DNA from: an uncultured Bacilli bacterium
GTDB lineage: Bacteria; Bacillota_I; Bacilli_A; RF39; UBA660
Direction: 5' to 3'
Length of the DNA stretch: 53,222 bases
NCBI GenBank assembly: GCA_910579535.1
Contig: CAJTUR010000005.1
Span: 1-53,222, forward strand
A program made the translations under genes and the position numbers. The notes beneath the pieces were generated by a model. It made no database searches, was not told the origin of the DNA, and saw nothing but the letters and a program-made list of their open reading frames with translations. Shown here piece after piece: positions 33,756 to 43,312 of this stretch (the stretch's first letter is position 1; each line of letters begins with the position of its first letter).

Positions 33756-34394
33756 CTATTTTATCCTCTTAATCGGATGTCTTATAACCGTCTTTAATTT
33801 AGCTTCATCACACTTTCTTGGATCACTTAAATATATTTCATGATGGTATCTTTCACCAGTTATATCTAATTCATACCCGTTCGCTTTTGCATATTGATGC
33901 ATTAAATCAACGGTTATCGGCTCATCATCATAAGAGCCGAAATGCATACATTGAACACATAGTCCCTCATGATAAGTTAAAAATTCAACTCTTGAAAAAT
34001 CGTCTTTTTTCTTTTTAGTTGCTTCTTCTATAGCCCAATCAAAATCACTCTTTGTCACAAAATCTGGCAATCGAATAACCGATATAAAGTGCATAGCATC
34101 TTTATTTTTATAATTAATCGTTCCATTCATACCCTCTTGCCACCAAAAACCCTCGAGTGGTGGAACGACAAACTCAAAAAATCCATCGATTTTATGAGTC
34201 CCTTTATAACTCATTTTTATTGTATAAGCGATACCATATAATAAACCGATTGTCTTTTTATAATCCCCATTTTCTTCATTTGGATTTCCTTGTCCTCTCA
34301 CAGCAATATAATTCATTTTAGGAATTTCAACTATACTAGGTTTATTCTTTGGTATATAGAATTCCTTATATTCTTTCTTATAATCAAATGCCAT
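33756..34394 (-). CDS. GyrI-like small-molecule-binding protein
   Basis: The 212-residue stand-alone GyrI-like (SOUL/effector-binding) domain shows IVEIPKMNYIAVRGQGNPNE, GLLYGIAYTIKM, FEFVVPPLEGFWW and GYELDITGERYHHEIYLSDP. Related domains bind hydrophobic drugs in MerR/AraC regulators, or act alone as hydrolases of small molecules. No DNA-binding domain is present. A good GTGAGGTAAA ribosome binding site precedes the ATG. The ligand is unknown. Confidence 0.9.
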   Translation of the reverse strand: MAFDYKKEYKEFYIPKNKPSIVEIPKMNYIAVRGQGNPNEENGDYKKTIGLLYGIAYTIKMSYKGTHKIDGFFEFVVPPLEGFWWQEGMNGTINYKNKDAMHFISVIRLPDFVTKSDFDWAIEEATKKKKDDFSRVEFLTYHEGLCVQCMHFGSYDDEPITVDLMHQYAKANGYELDITGERYHHEIYLSDPRKCDEAKLKTVIRHPIKRIK

Positions 34395-34430
34395 ATCTTT
34401 TACCTCACTTTCAAATTGTAATTTGTCGTT

Positions 34431-35318
34431 CTAAAACAATGTTATCTGTTCATTACTGTTTAATTCTTTTTTATACGCTTTAATGATGTCTTTCATATCA
34501 TATAAGATTCCATATTTAGTACATTCATCAATAAACACTTTATATAGTCTTTTATAATTTGGTACTATGCAATTATATTTATCTCCATAATATTTAATAT
34601 ACTTTTCCTTAATTCCAATAAAATGCTGATCTAGTTTATCAAAATAGTAATCTCTTTGATTTTCTCTTAATGTCATACCCATATAAGTATGAATAAATTT
34701 AGCACCATTTTCGTATGCAAGTTTAACTAAATATCTTATATTTTCTTCTTTGTCAGTAATAAAAGGTAACATAGGATTCATCATAATACCTGTAAATATT
34801 CCATTATCACTTAATATTTTAATTGCTTGTAATCTTTTTGAAGATATACACACATTTGGCTCTATTATTTTTGATAATTCATCATTTGGAGTTGTTATAG
34901 TAAATTTAACAATAACATTATTCTTTGTATTTATTTCTTTTAACAAGTCAATATCTCTCAAAATCAAATCACTTTTAGTATCAATAGAAACACCAAAGCC
35001 ATACTTTGATATAAGTTTTAATGTCCCTCTTGTTTGCTCATACTCTTTTTCTAATGGATTATAGGTATCAGACATTGAACCAATACCAATAATACCTTTT
35101 TCTCGCTTTTTAAATAATTCTTGTTCTAAAATATACAAAGCATTTTCTTTTCCTCTAACTAGATCAAAATTTTCTATGTGATAACAGTTACTCCTACTAT
35201 CGCAATAGATACAACTATGAGAACATCCTCTATATAAATTCATATTATAATCAATACCATACCATTCATTACCATATTTAACTTTTGAAAGTATAGTTTT
35301 TGCTTTTATAAATTCCAT
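34431..35318 (-). CDS. SPL-like radical SAM protein
   Basis: The 295-residue protein has an N-terminal MNLYRGCSHSCIYCDSRSNC (CxxxCxxC), then GIGSMSDTYNPLEKEYEQTR, VKFTITTPNDELSK and MNPMLPFITDKEENI, matching the Rv2578c/SplB-type radical SAM family of photolyase-like Bacillota proteins. True spore photoproduct lyase activity is not supported: there are no sporulation genes and the protein is short. It starts 2 bases before the preceding GNAT gene's stop region and is cotranscribed with it. Confidence 0.85.
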   Translation of the reverse strand: MEFIKAKTILSKVKYGNEWYGIDYNMNLYRGCSHSCIYCDSRSNCYHIENFDLVRGKENALYILEQELFKKREKGIIGIGSMSDTYNPLEKEYEQTRGTLKLISKYGFGVSIDTKSDLILRDIDLLKEINTKNNVIVKFTITTPNDELSKIIEPNVCISSKRLQAIKILSDNGIFTGIMMNPMLPFITDKEENIRYLVKLAYENGAKFIHTYMGMTLRENQRDYYFDKLDQHFIGIKEKYIKYYGDKYNCIVPNYKRLYKVFIDECTKYGILYDMKDIIKAYKKELNSNEQITLF

Positions 35319-35319
35319 T

Positions 35320-36066
35320 TTAATCCTTTATCAATTTTTCAAATGAGTTTGCATTTAATATAGTATTTGAAACGAATTCTCCTTTATAAAAATTTGCCCA
35401 ATTATTAAATATACAAGGTACATTTTTTGCTTTTTCTAATGAGTCTATTTTTATAAAATTTATTTTAATATTATTTTCTTTTGCGTAATCTGATAGTTCT
35501 TTTACTTCATATTCTACATAAGGACATTCATTACTATAATAAATAGTAAAATCTTGGTTATCTATTTTCATATTTCTCGCACTATCATTAAATCCAGGTG
35601 TTTCATTATCATCAAACTGTAATGCTAGTAATTCATAATCTCCAATAGTATCCACAACTTTAAAACCATAATGTTCAAAGAATTTCTTTTCTCCAACAAA
35701 CGGTTTTTTCTTTTTAGAAGTTAAACTACATATACCACTCATACCTTTTTCTTTGGAATCATTTACTGCATATTCTAATAAATCTTTGGCAATACCTTTT
35801 CCTTTAAAACTTCCTGCTACCCATAAGCAATAAATATATTCATAATTTTTACCACTAATAGGTACCCAAGCACTTTCTATTGGCTCATATTCAATAAATG
35901 TTTTCCCTCTGGCATTTAGTTTTCTAAATACATGACCATCTTTTAATTTATTTTTAATCCATTCTTTTTTCTTATCAACACCTTGCTGATGTTTTGGATC
36001 TCCAATAGCACAACATATATGTTCCTCATCTATATTTTCTGATGTTAGATTTATATATTCGTTCAT
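35320..36066 (-). CDS. GNAT acetyltransferase with YoaP-like C-terminal domain
   Basis: Residues ~1-150 form a GNAT domain with YIYCLWVAGSFKGKGIAKDL (acetyl-CoA pyrophosphate loop) and FFEHYGFKVVDT. Residues ~165-248 form the thioredoxin-like YoaP domain with FTIYYSNECPYVEYEV and FINNWANFY-type NNWANFYKG. Such proteins are common in Bacillota; the acceptor substrate is unknown. A GGAGTTGAAG site precedes the ATG. The SPL-like gene follows directly. Confidence 0.85.
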   Translation of the reverse strand: MNEYINLTSENIDEEHICCAIGDPKHQQGVDKKKEWIKNKLKDGHVFRKLNARGKTFIEYEPIESAWVPISGKNYEYIYCLWVAGSFKGKGIAKDLLEYAVNDSKEKGMSGICSLTSKKKKPFVGEKKFFEHYGFKVVDTIGDYELLALQFDDNETPGFNDSARNMKIDNQDFTIYYSNECPYVEYEVKELSDYAKENNIKINFIKIDSLEKAKNVPCIFNNWANFYKGEFVSNTILNANSFEKLIKD

Positions 36067-36155
36067 CTTACTTCAACTCCATTTCAAATTACTATTTATC
36101 TATGCGATTATTATATCATTATTTGACATCTTTTTATAGATACTATATTGATTTT

Positions 36156-36973
36156 CTAATAATCATATTCATATTCATAATCTGCAAACATTTCTTTCTC
36201 TGAATTAATTTCTTTAAACCAGCCTAACTCTTCATCCCAAATAAGTTCATTATTTTTTAACTTTCTTATATTGCTAAGTAATGATTCTTTATAATAACCA
36301 AATTTATTTTTAATTATATTATTATCTTCATCACGAAATTTTCTTTTAACAACTCTTGTAATAATATAATGGCTAATAATAACAATATCCTTAAAATCAT
36401 TATCCATTAGAACTTCATTAAACAAATTATCATAATAAACTTTTTCAGTATCATTTTGACTTATATATATCCCCTTTTTACTAAATCATTAGTTAATTGA
36501 CTATAATTATTATCATAAACAAAAGTAGAATTTTGTAAATCATTTATGGTTTTATCTATTTTATCAGTTTTATCTATTTGTTCTTTAGTATTTATTTGTC
36601 CGTTATTTTCTAAGCCTTGAATATCAAGAGGTAGATTTTCACCCTCTTGTTCTTGTTCTTTTTCCTTTTCTTTTAAATAAGGTTCTTCATAAATGACATA
36701 TTCATATTCTATTTTTCTTGATTTAGTTTCATTTGGATACAACTTATTTATTTTTAAATACTTATTTTATTTTAGTTCTTTTAATGCTGTTTTTATTGCT
36801 GTTTCCTCCTCTTTACAAATGGCTACTAGACCATTAATTGAATAATCCCAGGTATCTAGAAGACTTAGCATGAAAGACAATAAACCTTTAGCTTTAAGAC
36901 TCAAATTCTTATCACGCAAATGATAATTAGACATTACAGTGTAATTCTTATTCTTTTCAATTTTAAAGACCAT
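36156..36973 (-). pseudogene. Decayed plasmid/ICE replication initiator (HTH, DUF6017-like)
   Basis: The first fragment (36767-36973) reads MVFKIEKNKNYTVMSNYHLR and then SLKAKGLLSFMLSLLDTWDY, the N-terminal helix-turn-helix of replication proteins on clostridial ICEs and plasmids. A frameshift near 36765 is followed by INKLYPNETKSRKIEYEYVI (36461-36742), and a second break near 36450 leads to the C-terminal fragment 36156-36425. The pieces collinearly cover one gene, so this is a broken Rep rather than separate proteins. Confidence 0.75.
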
Positions 36974-37025
36974 TGTTTATCACCCTTTCTTTTCCATAAA
37001 AAAAGACATATTTCTATGCTCTTTT

Positions 37026-37923
37026 CTATACTTTCAAATTATCTATATCAATGTTTTGAATTTCTTTTTTATTTGATTCTTTATAACTCTTTATTGCGTC
37101 TATTATGTATTGCTCTATATACCTTTTATCTCTTTTTAATAATTCACATGGTAATACAGACTCTATTTTTTCTTTATTAAAAGATATTTGCTCATTTTGA
37201 TTACCTTTATTTTGACATAAAATTTTTTCTAAGGAATTGTAATTTAATAATTTGTTTTTACTAAGTTCTCTTATCTTAATTGCTTGAGCATGGCTAGGAG
37301 TTAAATCTTCATAAGTTATTGAAGCATATACTAAATTTTACTCATCTTTGTTCAAATACGATAGTTCTACAGCTGGAGTCAACCCCATTGTTAAAATGTC
37401 CTCTTATCATATTTAACAGTATTATCTACCAAGTCTAGCAATTCTGGTATTAGTTTAGTTAATCTAATATACTTTTTTACTGTAGATGCTGATTCTCCAT
37501 TTTGTTTGCCAATTTTTTCGCTGGATAACTTCGGTTCCTCGGTGTCCGAAGCTGCTTTTCCTTGATGCTTAATTGCATCCATTTTCATTTTATATGCAAA
37601 TGCTTTTTCTGATGGCAATATCTTATCTCTATATATATTTGAATCTACCATATATATTGTTGCTTCATTATCGTTAAGTTCTTTTACATAAGCATCTGCT
37701 TCCTCTATTCCAATTAACTCAAGTGCTAACTTTCTTCTATGTCCTGAAATCATTTCATATCTATCAGTATCTTTTTTTCTTCTTACAATTAAAGGATTGA
37801 GTAATCCATTTTCTTTAACACTTTGAGCAAGTTCTTTTAAAGAATCATCATTATTTACAGGAAAGGATGATTTTTAAAAGTATCTATATCTTTTATCTTT
37901 ACTTTGATTAAATTACTACTCAT
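37026..37923 (-). pseudogene. Decayed ParB/Spo0J-like partition protein
   Basis: Reading across frames from ATG 37923: SSNLIKVKIKDIDTFKNHPF, break near 37870, then SLKELAQSVKENGLLNPLIV, YEMISGHRRKLALELIG (ParB nuclease-fold box), AFAYKMKMDAIKHQGKA, GESASTVKKYIRLTKLIPEL (HTH), break near 37390, GLTPAVELSYLNKDE, an in-frame stop near 37335, YEDLTPSHAQAIKIREL and an end at 37026. At least three lesions prevent a full product. It sits between the HTH gene and the broken Rep, the usual order in ICE/plasmid backbones; no parA is visible. Confidence 0.85.
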
Positions 37924-37966
37924 AATTATCAGCCTTTTTAATTGTATAATTTAATTTCCACTTAAT

Positions 37967-38398
37967 TTAAATTTCATAAGATATTTCTCTTTTTGCTCTT
38001 TTGTTTCTAATTAAAGAACATTCTTCTAAACAACTTTTAACTATTAAAATATTTTTTTCATTTATATTCGGAACATTAGATAAATCTATATAATAATTTG
38101 AAATTAATTCTTCTAACCACATTAAAGTATAAACTATATCTATTGGCTCTTTATATTCATACTTTTTAATAGAATTCATATTTACATTTAATATTTTAGC
38201 AATCTCAAATGTTCTATCTTCTTTTGGATTTCTATCTCTCTTTTCATATCTAGTCATCGTTCTTCTTTTACATTCTCCTGTTAATCCTAGTTTGTCTGAT
38301 ACATCATCTTGTATCATCAATCTAAATTGTCTTACAAACGCAATTCGAGACCCTTGGGACATATCTCTTAATTTTGGTTTTGTGTACATTAATCGCAT
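37967..38398 (-). CDS. XRE-like HTH regulator of the decayed element, C-terminally truncated
   Basis: From ATG 38398 the protein reads MRLMYTKPKLRDMSQGSRIA with a HTH region (LMIQDDVSDKLGLTGECKRR TMTRYEKRDRNP, split for length). The TAA at 37967 is followed in the same frame by sense codons (IKWKLNYTIKKADNYE) up to a stop that overlaps the ParB start. That makes TAA 37967 look like a premature stop in a formerly longer protein coupled to parB. The HTH part would still be made. Confidence 0.7.
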   Translation of the reverse strand: MRLMYTKPKLRDMSQGSRIAFVRQFRLMIQDDVSDKLGLTGECKRRTMTRYEKRDRNPKEDRTFEIAKILNVNMNSIKKYEYKEPIDIVYTLMWLEELISNYYIDLSNVPNINEKNILIVKSCLEECSLIRNKRAKREISYEI

Positions 38399-38441
38399 TT
38401 TTATTACCTCCAATTCTTTGTCGCACATACCTCTTTTTTTA

Positions 38442-38490
38442 CGAAAAAAAGACCTAGATGTGTAATAAATACAACACTCTAAGTCTTTTT
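38442..38490. terminator. Bidirectional terminator beside the decayed element
   Basis: AAAGAC-TAGA-TGTGT and ACAC-TCTA-GTCTTT form a long interrupted stem flanked by A-runs and T-runs. It closes the transcript coming from ppdK and the remnant. Confidence 0.65.
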
Positions 38491-38625
38491 ATATATAAAT
38501 ATCTACAAGAATTGGTTCTTTTAATTTAGCATTTTTACATTCAGGTATTTTATCAGCATACCTTAATATATCATCTTTTGTAATAACTATGCGGGTTAAG
38601 AACACATCTATATCTTGTTCTAATT
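38489..38625 (-). pseudogene. C-terminal remnant of an element gene fused after ppdK
   Basis: An open stretch reads KLEQDIDVFLTRIVITKDDI, then LRYADKIPECKNAKLKEPIL, and ends VDIYI-stop, with no start codon. It is in a different frame from ppdK and begins exactly at the ppdK stop, marking a recombination or deletion junction. Probably the tail of a mobile-element gene. Confidence 0.45.
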
Positions 38626-41250
38626 TTGCCCCCCAGATTTGATAGCGGCTTGCGCTGCGGCAAGACGAGCAACTGGAACTCTAAAAGGTGAACAAGAAAC
38701 ATAATTAAGCCCGATTTTATCACAAAAAGCAATACTTGCTGGATCACCACCATGTTCTCCACATATACCCAATTCAATATCGGCACGAACACTTTTTCCT
38801 TTTTCAATAGCCATTTTAATCATACTTCCAACACCAATTTCATCAATTCTTGCAAACGGATCACTATCAAACAAACCTTTTTTATAATAATCCTCTAAAA
38901 ATTTACCAGCATCATCTCTTGAAAAACCATAAATCATTTGGGTTAAATCATTTGATCCGAAAGAAAAGAATTCAGCATCTTTAGCAATTTCATCGGCAAT
39001 AATAGTAGCTCTCGGAAGTTCAATCATTGTACCAACTTGATACTTCAAATCAACTCCAGAGTTTTTTATAATAGCTTCAGCGGTTTCAACAACAATCTCT
39101 TTTACATATTTATATTCCTTAATAGCACAAGTTAAAGGAATCATAATTTCAGGAACAACATTTAAACCTTCTTTATTAACTTGAATAGCTGCTTCAATCA
39201 CCGCTTGTGTTTGCATTTTAGCAATTTCTGGATAGGTAATGGCAAGACGACAACCTCTATGCCCCATCATAGGATTAAATTCTTTTAAAGCATCAATTCT
39301 TTTTTGTAACTCATCATAAGTAAGATTCAAACTATGAGCCAAGGTTTCCACCTCATTTTTTTCTTTAGGTAGAAATTCATGCAAAGGTGGATCTAAATAA
39401 CGGATTACAACTGGATAAGGCGCCATAACCTTAAACAACGCTTCAAAATCACTTCTCTGATAAGGCAAAATAGCCTCTAGCATTTTTTCCCTTTCTTCTT
39501 TCGTATCACTAACTATCATTTTTCGAAAATTAAAAATTCGTTCATGGTCAAAAAACATATGTTCTGTACGTACAAGACCAATACCTTCTGCCCCAAAGTC
39601 ACGTGCAACTAGCGCATCTTTAGGTGTATCAGCATTGCATCTTATTTTTAAACGTCGTGTCTGATCTGCCCAATTCATAAATGTTTTAAAGTCCCCACTA
39701 ATCGAAGGAGTAACACTCTCTAAAACACCTAAATAAACCTTACCTGTACTTCCATCTAAAGAGATTTCATCTCCCTCATGTAATACAGTTCCATCATCTG
39801 TAATAAGTGTTTTATTTATCTCATTTAAAGTCAAAGAACCACACCCACTAATACAGCATTTTCCCATTCCTCTAGCAACGACCGCCGCATGAGAAGTCAT
39901 ACCACCACGTATCGTTAAGATGCCCTCAGCATGATTCATACCTTCAATATCTTCTGGACTGGTTTCTAAACGAACTAAAATCGTCTTTTCACCATTTTTT
40001 TGATGTTTTATAACTTCTTGAGCATTAAAATAAATTTTTCCAGCCCCCGCCCCTGGACTTGCTGCCAAGCCACTTGCTAAAACTTGACCATTTTTTAAAG
40101 CTTCTTCACTAAATGTTGGATGAAGTAAAGCATCTAATTGCTTCGGTTCTACTTTTAATAAAGCTTCCTTTTCACTTATCATCCCTTCTTGCACTAAAGA
40201 AACCGCTATCTTAATGGCCGCCGTTGCCGTCCTCTTTCCATTTCGAGTTTGAAGCATATAAAGTTTACCATCCTCAATAGTAAATTCCATATCTTGCATA
40301 TCTTTGTAATGATTTTCTAAAATTTTAGCATAACGTAAAAACTCTTGATAGACTTGAGGCATGTCCTCTTTAAGTTTACTAATAGGTTCTGGTGTACGAA
40401 TACCCGCAACCACATCTTCACCTTGAGCATTCATTAAATACTCGCCATAAAGTTCATTTTCACCTGTTGATGGATTTCTTGTAAAAGCAACACCTGTTCC
40501 TGAATTCTCTCCACGATTTCCATAAACCATTTCTTGAACATTAACAGCGGTTCCCCAACTAGATGGAATATCATTCATTCTTCGATAATAAATAGCTCTT
40601 TCATTATTCCAGCTTCTAAAAACAGCAGTGATGGCCTCGATTAATTGTTCAATAGGGTCACTTGGAAAATCAACTCCAGCTAAATTTTTATATATTTTTT
40701 TAAAATCACTGGTTAAAACAATCATATCATCTTCAGATAACTCTGTATCATAAAAAACCCCTCTCTTTTCTTTAAAGTCATCTAAATACCTTTCAAAAGA
40801 ACTTTTTGGATAACCTTTTACAACGTCCGCAAACATTTGAATAAATCTTCTATAAGAATCATAAACAAATCTTTTATTATTCGTTATCTTAGAAAAGCCT
40901 TCCGCCACTTCATCATTTAAACCTAAATTAAGTATAGTATCCATCATACCTGGCATACTAGCTTGTGCCCCACTTCGTACGCTCACCAAAAGTGGACGCT
41001 CTTTACTTCCTAAAACTTTTCCTGTAATTCGCTCTAATTCCCTTAGTTGTTGAATAATTTCACTTTTAATCTCTTCTCTAACCGCTTCATGATTAGCATA
41101 ATAATCATTACAAGCTTCTGTTGTCACTGTAAAACCTTGAGGAACAGGTAAACCAATACTAATCATTTCGGCTAGATTAGCACCTTTACCTCCCAACAAA
41201 TCTTTCATATTTTGATTGCCTTCACGAAACAAATAAACATATTTTGTCAT
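38620..41250 (-). CDS. ppdK: Pyruvate, phosphate dikinase
   Basis: The 876-residue enzyme interconverts pyruvate + ATP + Pi with PEP + AMP + PPi. The N-terminal ATP-grasp domain shows LLGGKGANLAEM and VQEMVYGNRGENSGTGVAFT; the phosphohistidine domain has GGMTSHAAVVARGMGKCC; the C-terminal PEP/pyruvate barrel has IGLVRTEHMFF, GHRGCRLAITYPEI and ELGICGEHGGDPASI. Length is normal for the family, so the adjacent element has not truncated it. An AAGGAGAAATTT site precedes the ATG. In fermentative Bacilli it often provides extra ATP-equivalents in glycolysis. Confidence 0.98.
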   Translation of the reverse strand: MTKYVYLFREGNQNMKDLLGGKGANLAEMISIGLPVPQGFTVTTEACNDYYANHEAVREEIKSEIIQQLRELERITGKVLGSKERPLLVSVRSGAQASMPGMMDTILNLGLNDEVAEGFSKITNNKRFVYDSYRRFIQMFADVVKGYPKSSFERYLDDFKEKRGVFYDTELSEDDMIVLTSDFKKIYKNLAGVDFPSDPIEQLIEAITAVFRSWNNERAIYYRRMNDIPSSWGTAVNVQEMVYGNRGENSGTGVAFTRNPSTGENELYGEYLMNAQGEDVVAGIRTPEPISKLKEDMPQVYQEFLRYAKILENHYKDMQDMEFTIEDGKLYMLQTRNGKRTATAAIKIAVSLVQEGMISEKEALLKVEPKQLDALLHPTFSEEALKNGQVLASGLAASPGAGAGKIYFNAQEVIKHQKNGEKTILVRLETSPEDIEGMNHAEGILTIRGGMTSHAAVVARGMGKCCISGCGSLTLNEINKTLITDDGTVLHEGDEISLDGSTGKVYLGVLESVTPSISGDFKTFMNWADQTRRLKIRCNADTPKDALVARDFGAEGIGLVRTEHMFFDHERIFNFRKMIVSDTKEEREKMLEAILPYQRSDFEALFKVMAPYPVVIRYLDPPLHEFLPKEKNEVETLAHSLNLTYDELQKRIDALKEFNPMMGHRGCRLAITYPEIAKMQTQAVIEAAIQVNKEGLNVVPEIMIPLTCAIKEYKYVKEIVVETAEAIIKNSGVDLKYQVGTMIELPRATIIADEIAKDAEFFSFGSNDLTQMIYGFSRDDAGKFLEDYYKKGLFDSDPFARIDEIGVGSMIKMAIEKGKSVRADIELGICGEHGGDPASIAFCDKIGLNYVSCSPFRVPVARLAAAQAAIKSGGQN

Positions 41251-41297
41251 ACAAATTTCTCCTTTATCCTATCTAAAATCATTATAACAATGAAAAA

Positions 41298-41325
41298 AAA
41301 ACACGTAAACCCAACACCGTGTTTT
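41298..41325 (-). terminator. Intrinsic terminator before ppdK
   Basis: AAAACACG/CGTGTTTT with a 12-nt loop is followed by a T-run on the minus strand. It ends the transcript of the 41352-42050 gene. Confidence 0.75.
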
Positions 41326-41351
41326 TGACAAAAAATAGACAATTTATCCTT

Positions 41352-42050
41352 TTATTTTTTCTTTAGATTTCTTTTAAATTGATAAGAGTCACTAATTTTA
41401 CTTTCCTCTCCACCCATAACAATTGGTATACTTTTAGTCTTATCGTTATAATAACTCGTCTCTCCTATTAAGAGCATCATAGACAAAGTATTCGCTCTAA
41501 AAAGTGGAAGAAACAAAGTAGTCCAATCCATTTTTAAAGTTGGATGTGGTGGAAGCACTATTTCTTTTATCTGTGTTTTCTTTATCATTCGCAAATTTAA
41601 AGATTGTGCCATTTTGATTAAAAGAAGCAAATCGGATGAAACTGGAGAACTTGATAAATTAGGAAATTCAAAACATCTTTTAGCCATTTCTAAAAAATGG
41701 GGATAATAAGTTTCTAAATAATAAAAAGTTAGAAAGCGACTCCAATAAAAATAATTTTTATTACAATTAATTAAAGAAGATAAATCTTCATGCTTTTCCA
41801 TTCTTTCAAAAAAATTCATCGATAAAGAATTAGAAAAAACACTTTTTTGATCACTATCATTTAACATTCTTATAAGAGCATAATCCGATGAAGTAATTTT
41901 GGATGAATTCTTTTTCATTTGATTCAATTGATTTCTTACTAAGTCAAAATCAAGATGACCATTAGAAGTATTCGCTAAGCCCACACCAAAAACGTCATAC
42001 ACTATTCGCCCCTCCTTATTTGTACCTCTCTCATTTAAAATAGTATACAT
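41352..42050 (-). CDS. Uncharacterised 232-residue protein
   Basis: The protein starts MYTILNERGTNKEGRIVYDV and then has mixed helical, aromatic-rich sequence (NYFYWSRFLTFYYLETYYPH) with a hydrophobic C-terminal third (DWTTLFLPLFRANTLSMMLL). It has no signal peptide or clear membrane helix, and I recognise no family. GAGAGG lies just before ATG 42050. It is the last gene before the ppdK terminator. Confidence 0.65.
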   Translation of the reverse strand: MYTILNERGTNKEGRIVYDVFGVGLANTSNGHLDFDLVRNQLNQMKKNSSKITSSDYALIRMLNDSDQKSVFSNSLSMNFFERMEKHEDLSSLINCNKNYFYWSRFLTFYYLETYYPHFLEMAKRCFEFPNLSSSPVSSDLLLLIKMAQSLNLRMIKKTQIKEIVLPPHPTLKMDWTTLFLPLFRANTLSMMLLIGETSYYNDKTKSIPIVMGGEESKISDSYQFKRNLKKK

Positions 42051-42109
42051 TTCTATCCTCTCTTTCAAAAATCCATTTTACTATATCACAAATGGTGTAG
42101 AAAATTCAA

Positions 42110-43009
42110 CTACTTTCTCTTATCTAAATGGGCTTTCAAATAAGCACTTCGTAACCTTTCATTTGAAACATGCGTATAAATTTGAGTCGTTCCAAGACTA
42201 GAATGACCAAGCAAGGTTTGCACACTTCTTAAATCCGCTCCATTATTTAAAAGATGGGTTGCAAAAGTATGTCTAAGAGTATGTGGAGTAACATGATGTT
42301 TTATAGAAACCAATAATACTATATCATCAATAATTTGAGCCACTCTTCTAGAAGTCATTCGTCCACTTTCTTTTGTAACCAATAAAGATTCACTCTTCTT
42401 ATTTCCTAGCAAGGTCTTTCTATCTACTAAATAACGTTTTAAAACTTCATCTGTATTTTCACCATAAAATACAACTCGTTCTTTACTTCCTTTTCCCAAA
42501 ACTTTAATACTTTTCTCTTTAAAATCTATATCATCTAAGCATATTGAAACCAACTCTTGACAACGACATCCTGTATCATAGAGCAAATTTAAAATGAGTT
42601 CATCTCGAGACGTATAAATGCTTTTCTTATAATTAGAGTAAGAAGAAAATTCTAAAATTTTTGAAACATCAATTTCACTTAAAAAGTTAGGAAGTGTTTT
42701 TTCTAATTTAGGATTACGAATGCCATTAAAAATATTCTTACCTACGACATCATGAAGTACTAAATAACCATAAAAACTTCTAATAGCACTAATATTTGTT
42801 GAAATACTTCGATTTTTATAATGCAATTGATCTAAATATTTTAAATAATCTCGTACACCATCCTTATTAATTGTAAGATAATCTACTTTTTTCAATATAA
42901 TATATTCATAATATTTATAAAGCTCATTTCGATACGTTTTAATGGTAGCATCACTATAATTTTTTTCAATTTTTAAATTAGTTAAAAAAGAGTCAATTTT
43001 ACCTTCCAT
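42110..43009 (-). CDS. xerC: Tyrosine recombinase of the XerC/XerD type
   Basis: The 299-residue protein has the N-terminal SAM-like DNA-binding domain (YSDATIKTYRNELYKYYEYI) and the catalytic domain: R in YDTGCRCQELVS, K in VLGKGSKERVVFY, HTLRHTF, LGHSSLGTTQIYTHVS with the nucleophilic tyrosine. Xer proteins resolve chromosome dimers at dif and are hijacked by inoviruses for integration, so this is a candidate recombinase for the dif-like site near 2700. XerC versus XerD versus a single-recombinase role cannot be decided here. ATG 43009 overlaps the upstream gene's end by 11 bases. Confidence 0.92.
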   Translation of the reverse strand: MEGKIDSFLTNLKIEKNYSDATIKTYRNELYKYYEYIILKKVDYLTINKDGVRDYLKYLDQLHYKNRSISTNISAIRSFYGYLVLHDVVGKNIFNGIRNPKLEKTLPNFLSEIDVSKILEFSSYSNYKKSIYTSRDELILNLLYDTGCRCQELVSICLDDIDFKEKSIKVLGKGSKERVVFYGENTDEVLKRYLVDRKTLLGNKKSESLLVTKESGRMTSRRVAQIIDDIVLLVSIKHHVTPHTLRHTFATHLLNNGADLRSVQTLLGHSSLGTTQIYTHVSNERLRSAYLKAHLDKRK

Positions 43010-43247
43010 AACCCATCTCATTATATTCATCATAAGTCAGCACAAAATGATTAAAACTTGAAGAATTCTTTTTCTCAGTTTCTTTTTTAGCTTGATTATA
43101 AAGACAACGAATCTTGTTGAAAGAAGCATCCAACAATTCAAACGAATTTTTATCTGGATAAACCTTTAAAATAAAATGAATCATTTGAATTTTTAGTTCT
43201 CCATTAGCGTTTTGCCTAACTAAATCCGCTCTACTAAAATACCCCAT
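42999..43247 (-). CDS. Uncharacterised 82-residue protein upstream of xer
   Basis: The small protein MGYFSRADLVRQNANGELKI continues with ILKVYPDKNSFELLDASFNK and ends in a charged tail. Its end overlaps the Xer start, so the two are coupled. No domain is recognised. The GAGGTG-type site before the ATG supports translation. Confidence 0.65.
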   Translation of the reverse strand: MGYFSRADLVRQNANGELKIQMIHFILKVYPDKNSFELLDASFNKIRCLYNQAKKETEKKNSSSFNHFVLTYDEYNEMGYGR

Positions 43248-43293
43248 AAAAACACCTCTATTATTACTAATAAAATTATATCATATAAAAAAA

Positions 43294-43312
43294 AAGAAAC
43301 AACCTGTTTCTT
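43294..43312 (-). terminator. Intrinsic terminator
   Basis: AAGAAAC/GTTTCTT with a 5-nt loop is followed by a T-run on the minus strand. It overlaps the stop of the 43311-43697 gene. Confidence 0.7.

Noticed and set aside
38571..38807. 78-residue minus-strand ORF at the ppdK 3' end
   Set aside because: It reads a third frame through well-conserved ppdK sequence.
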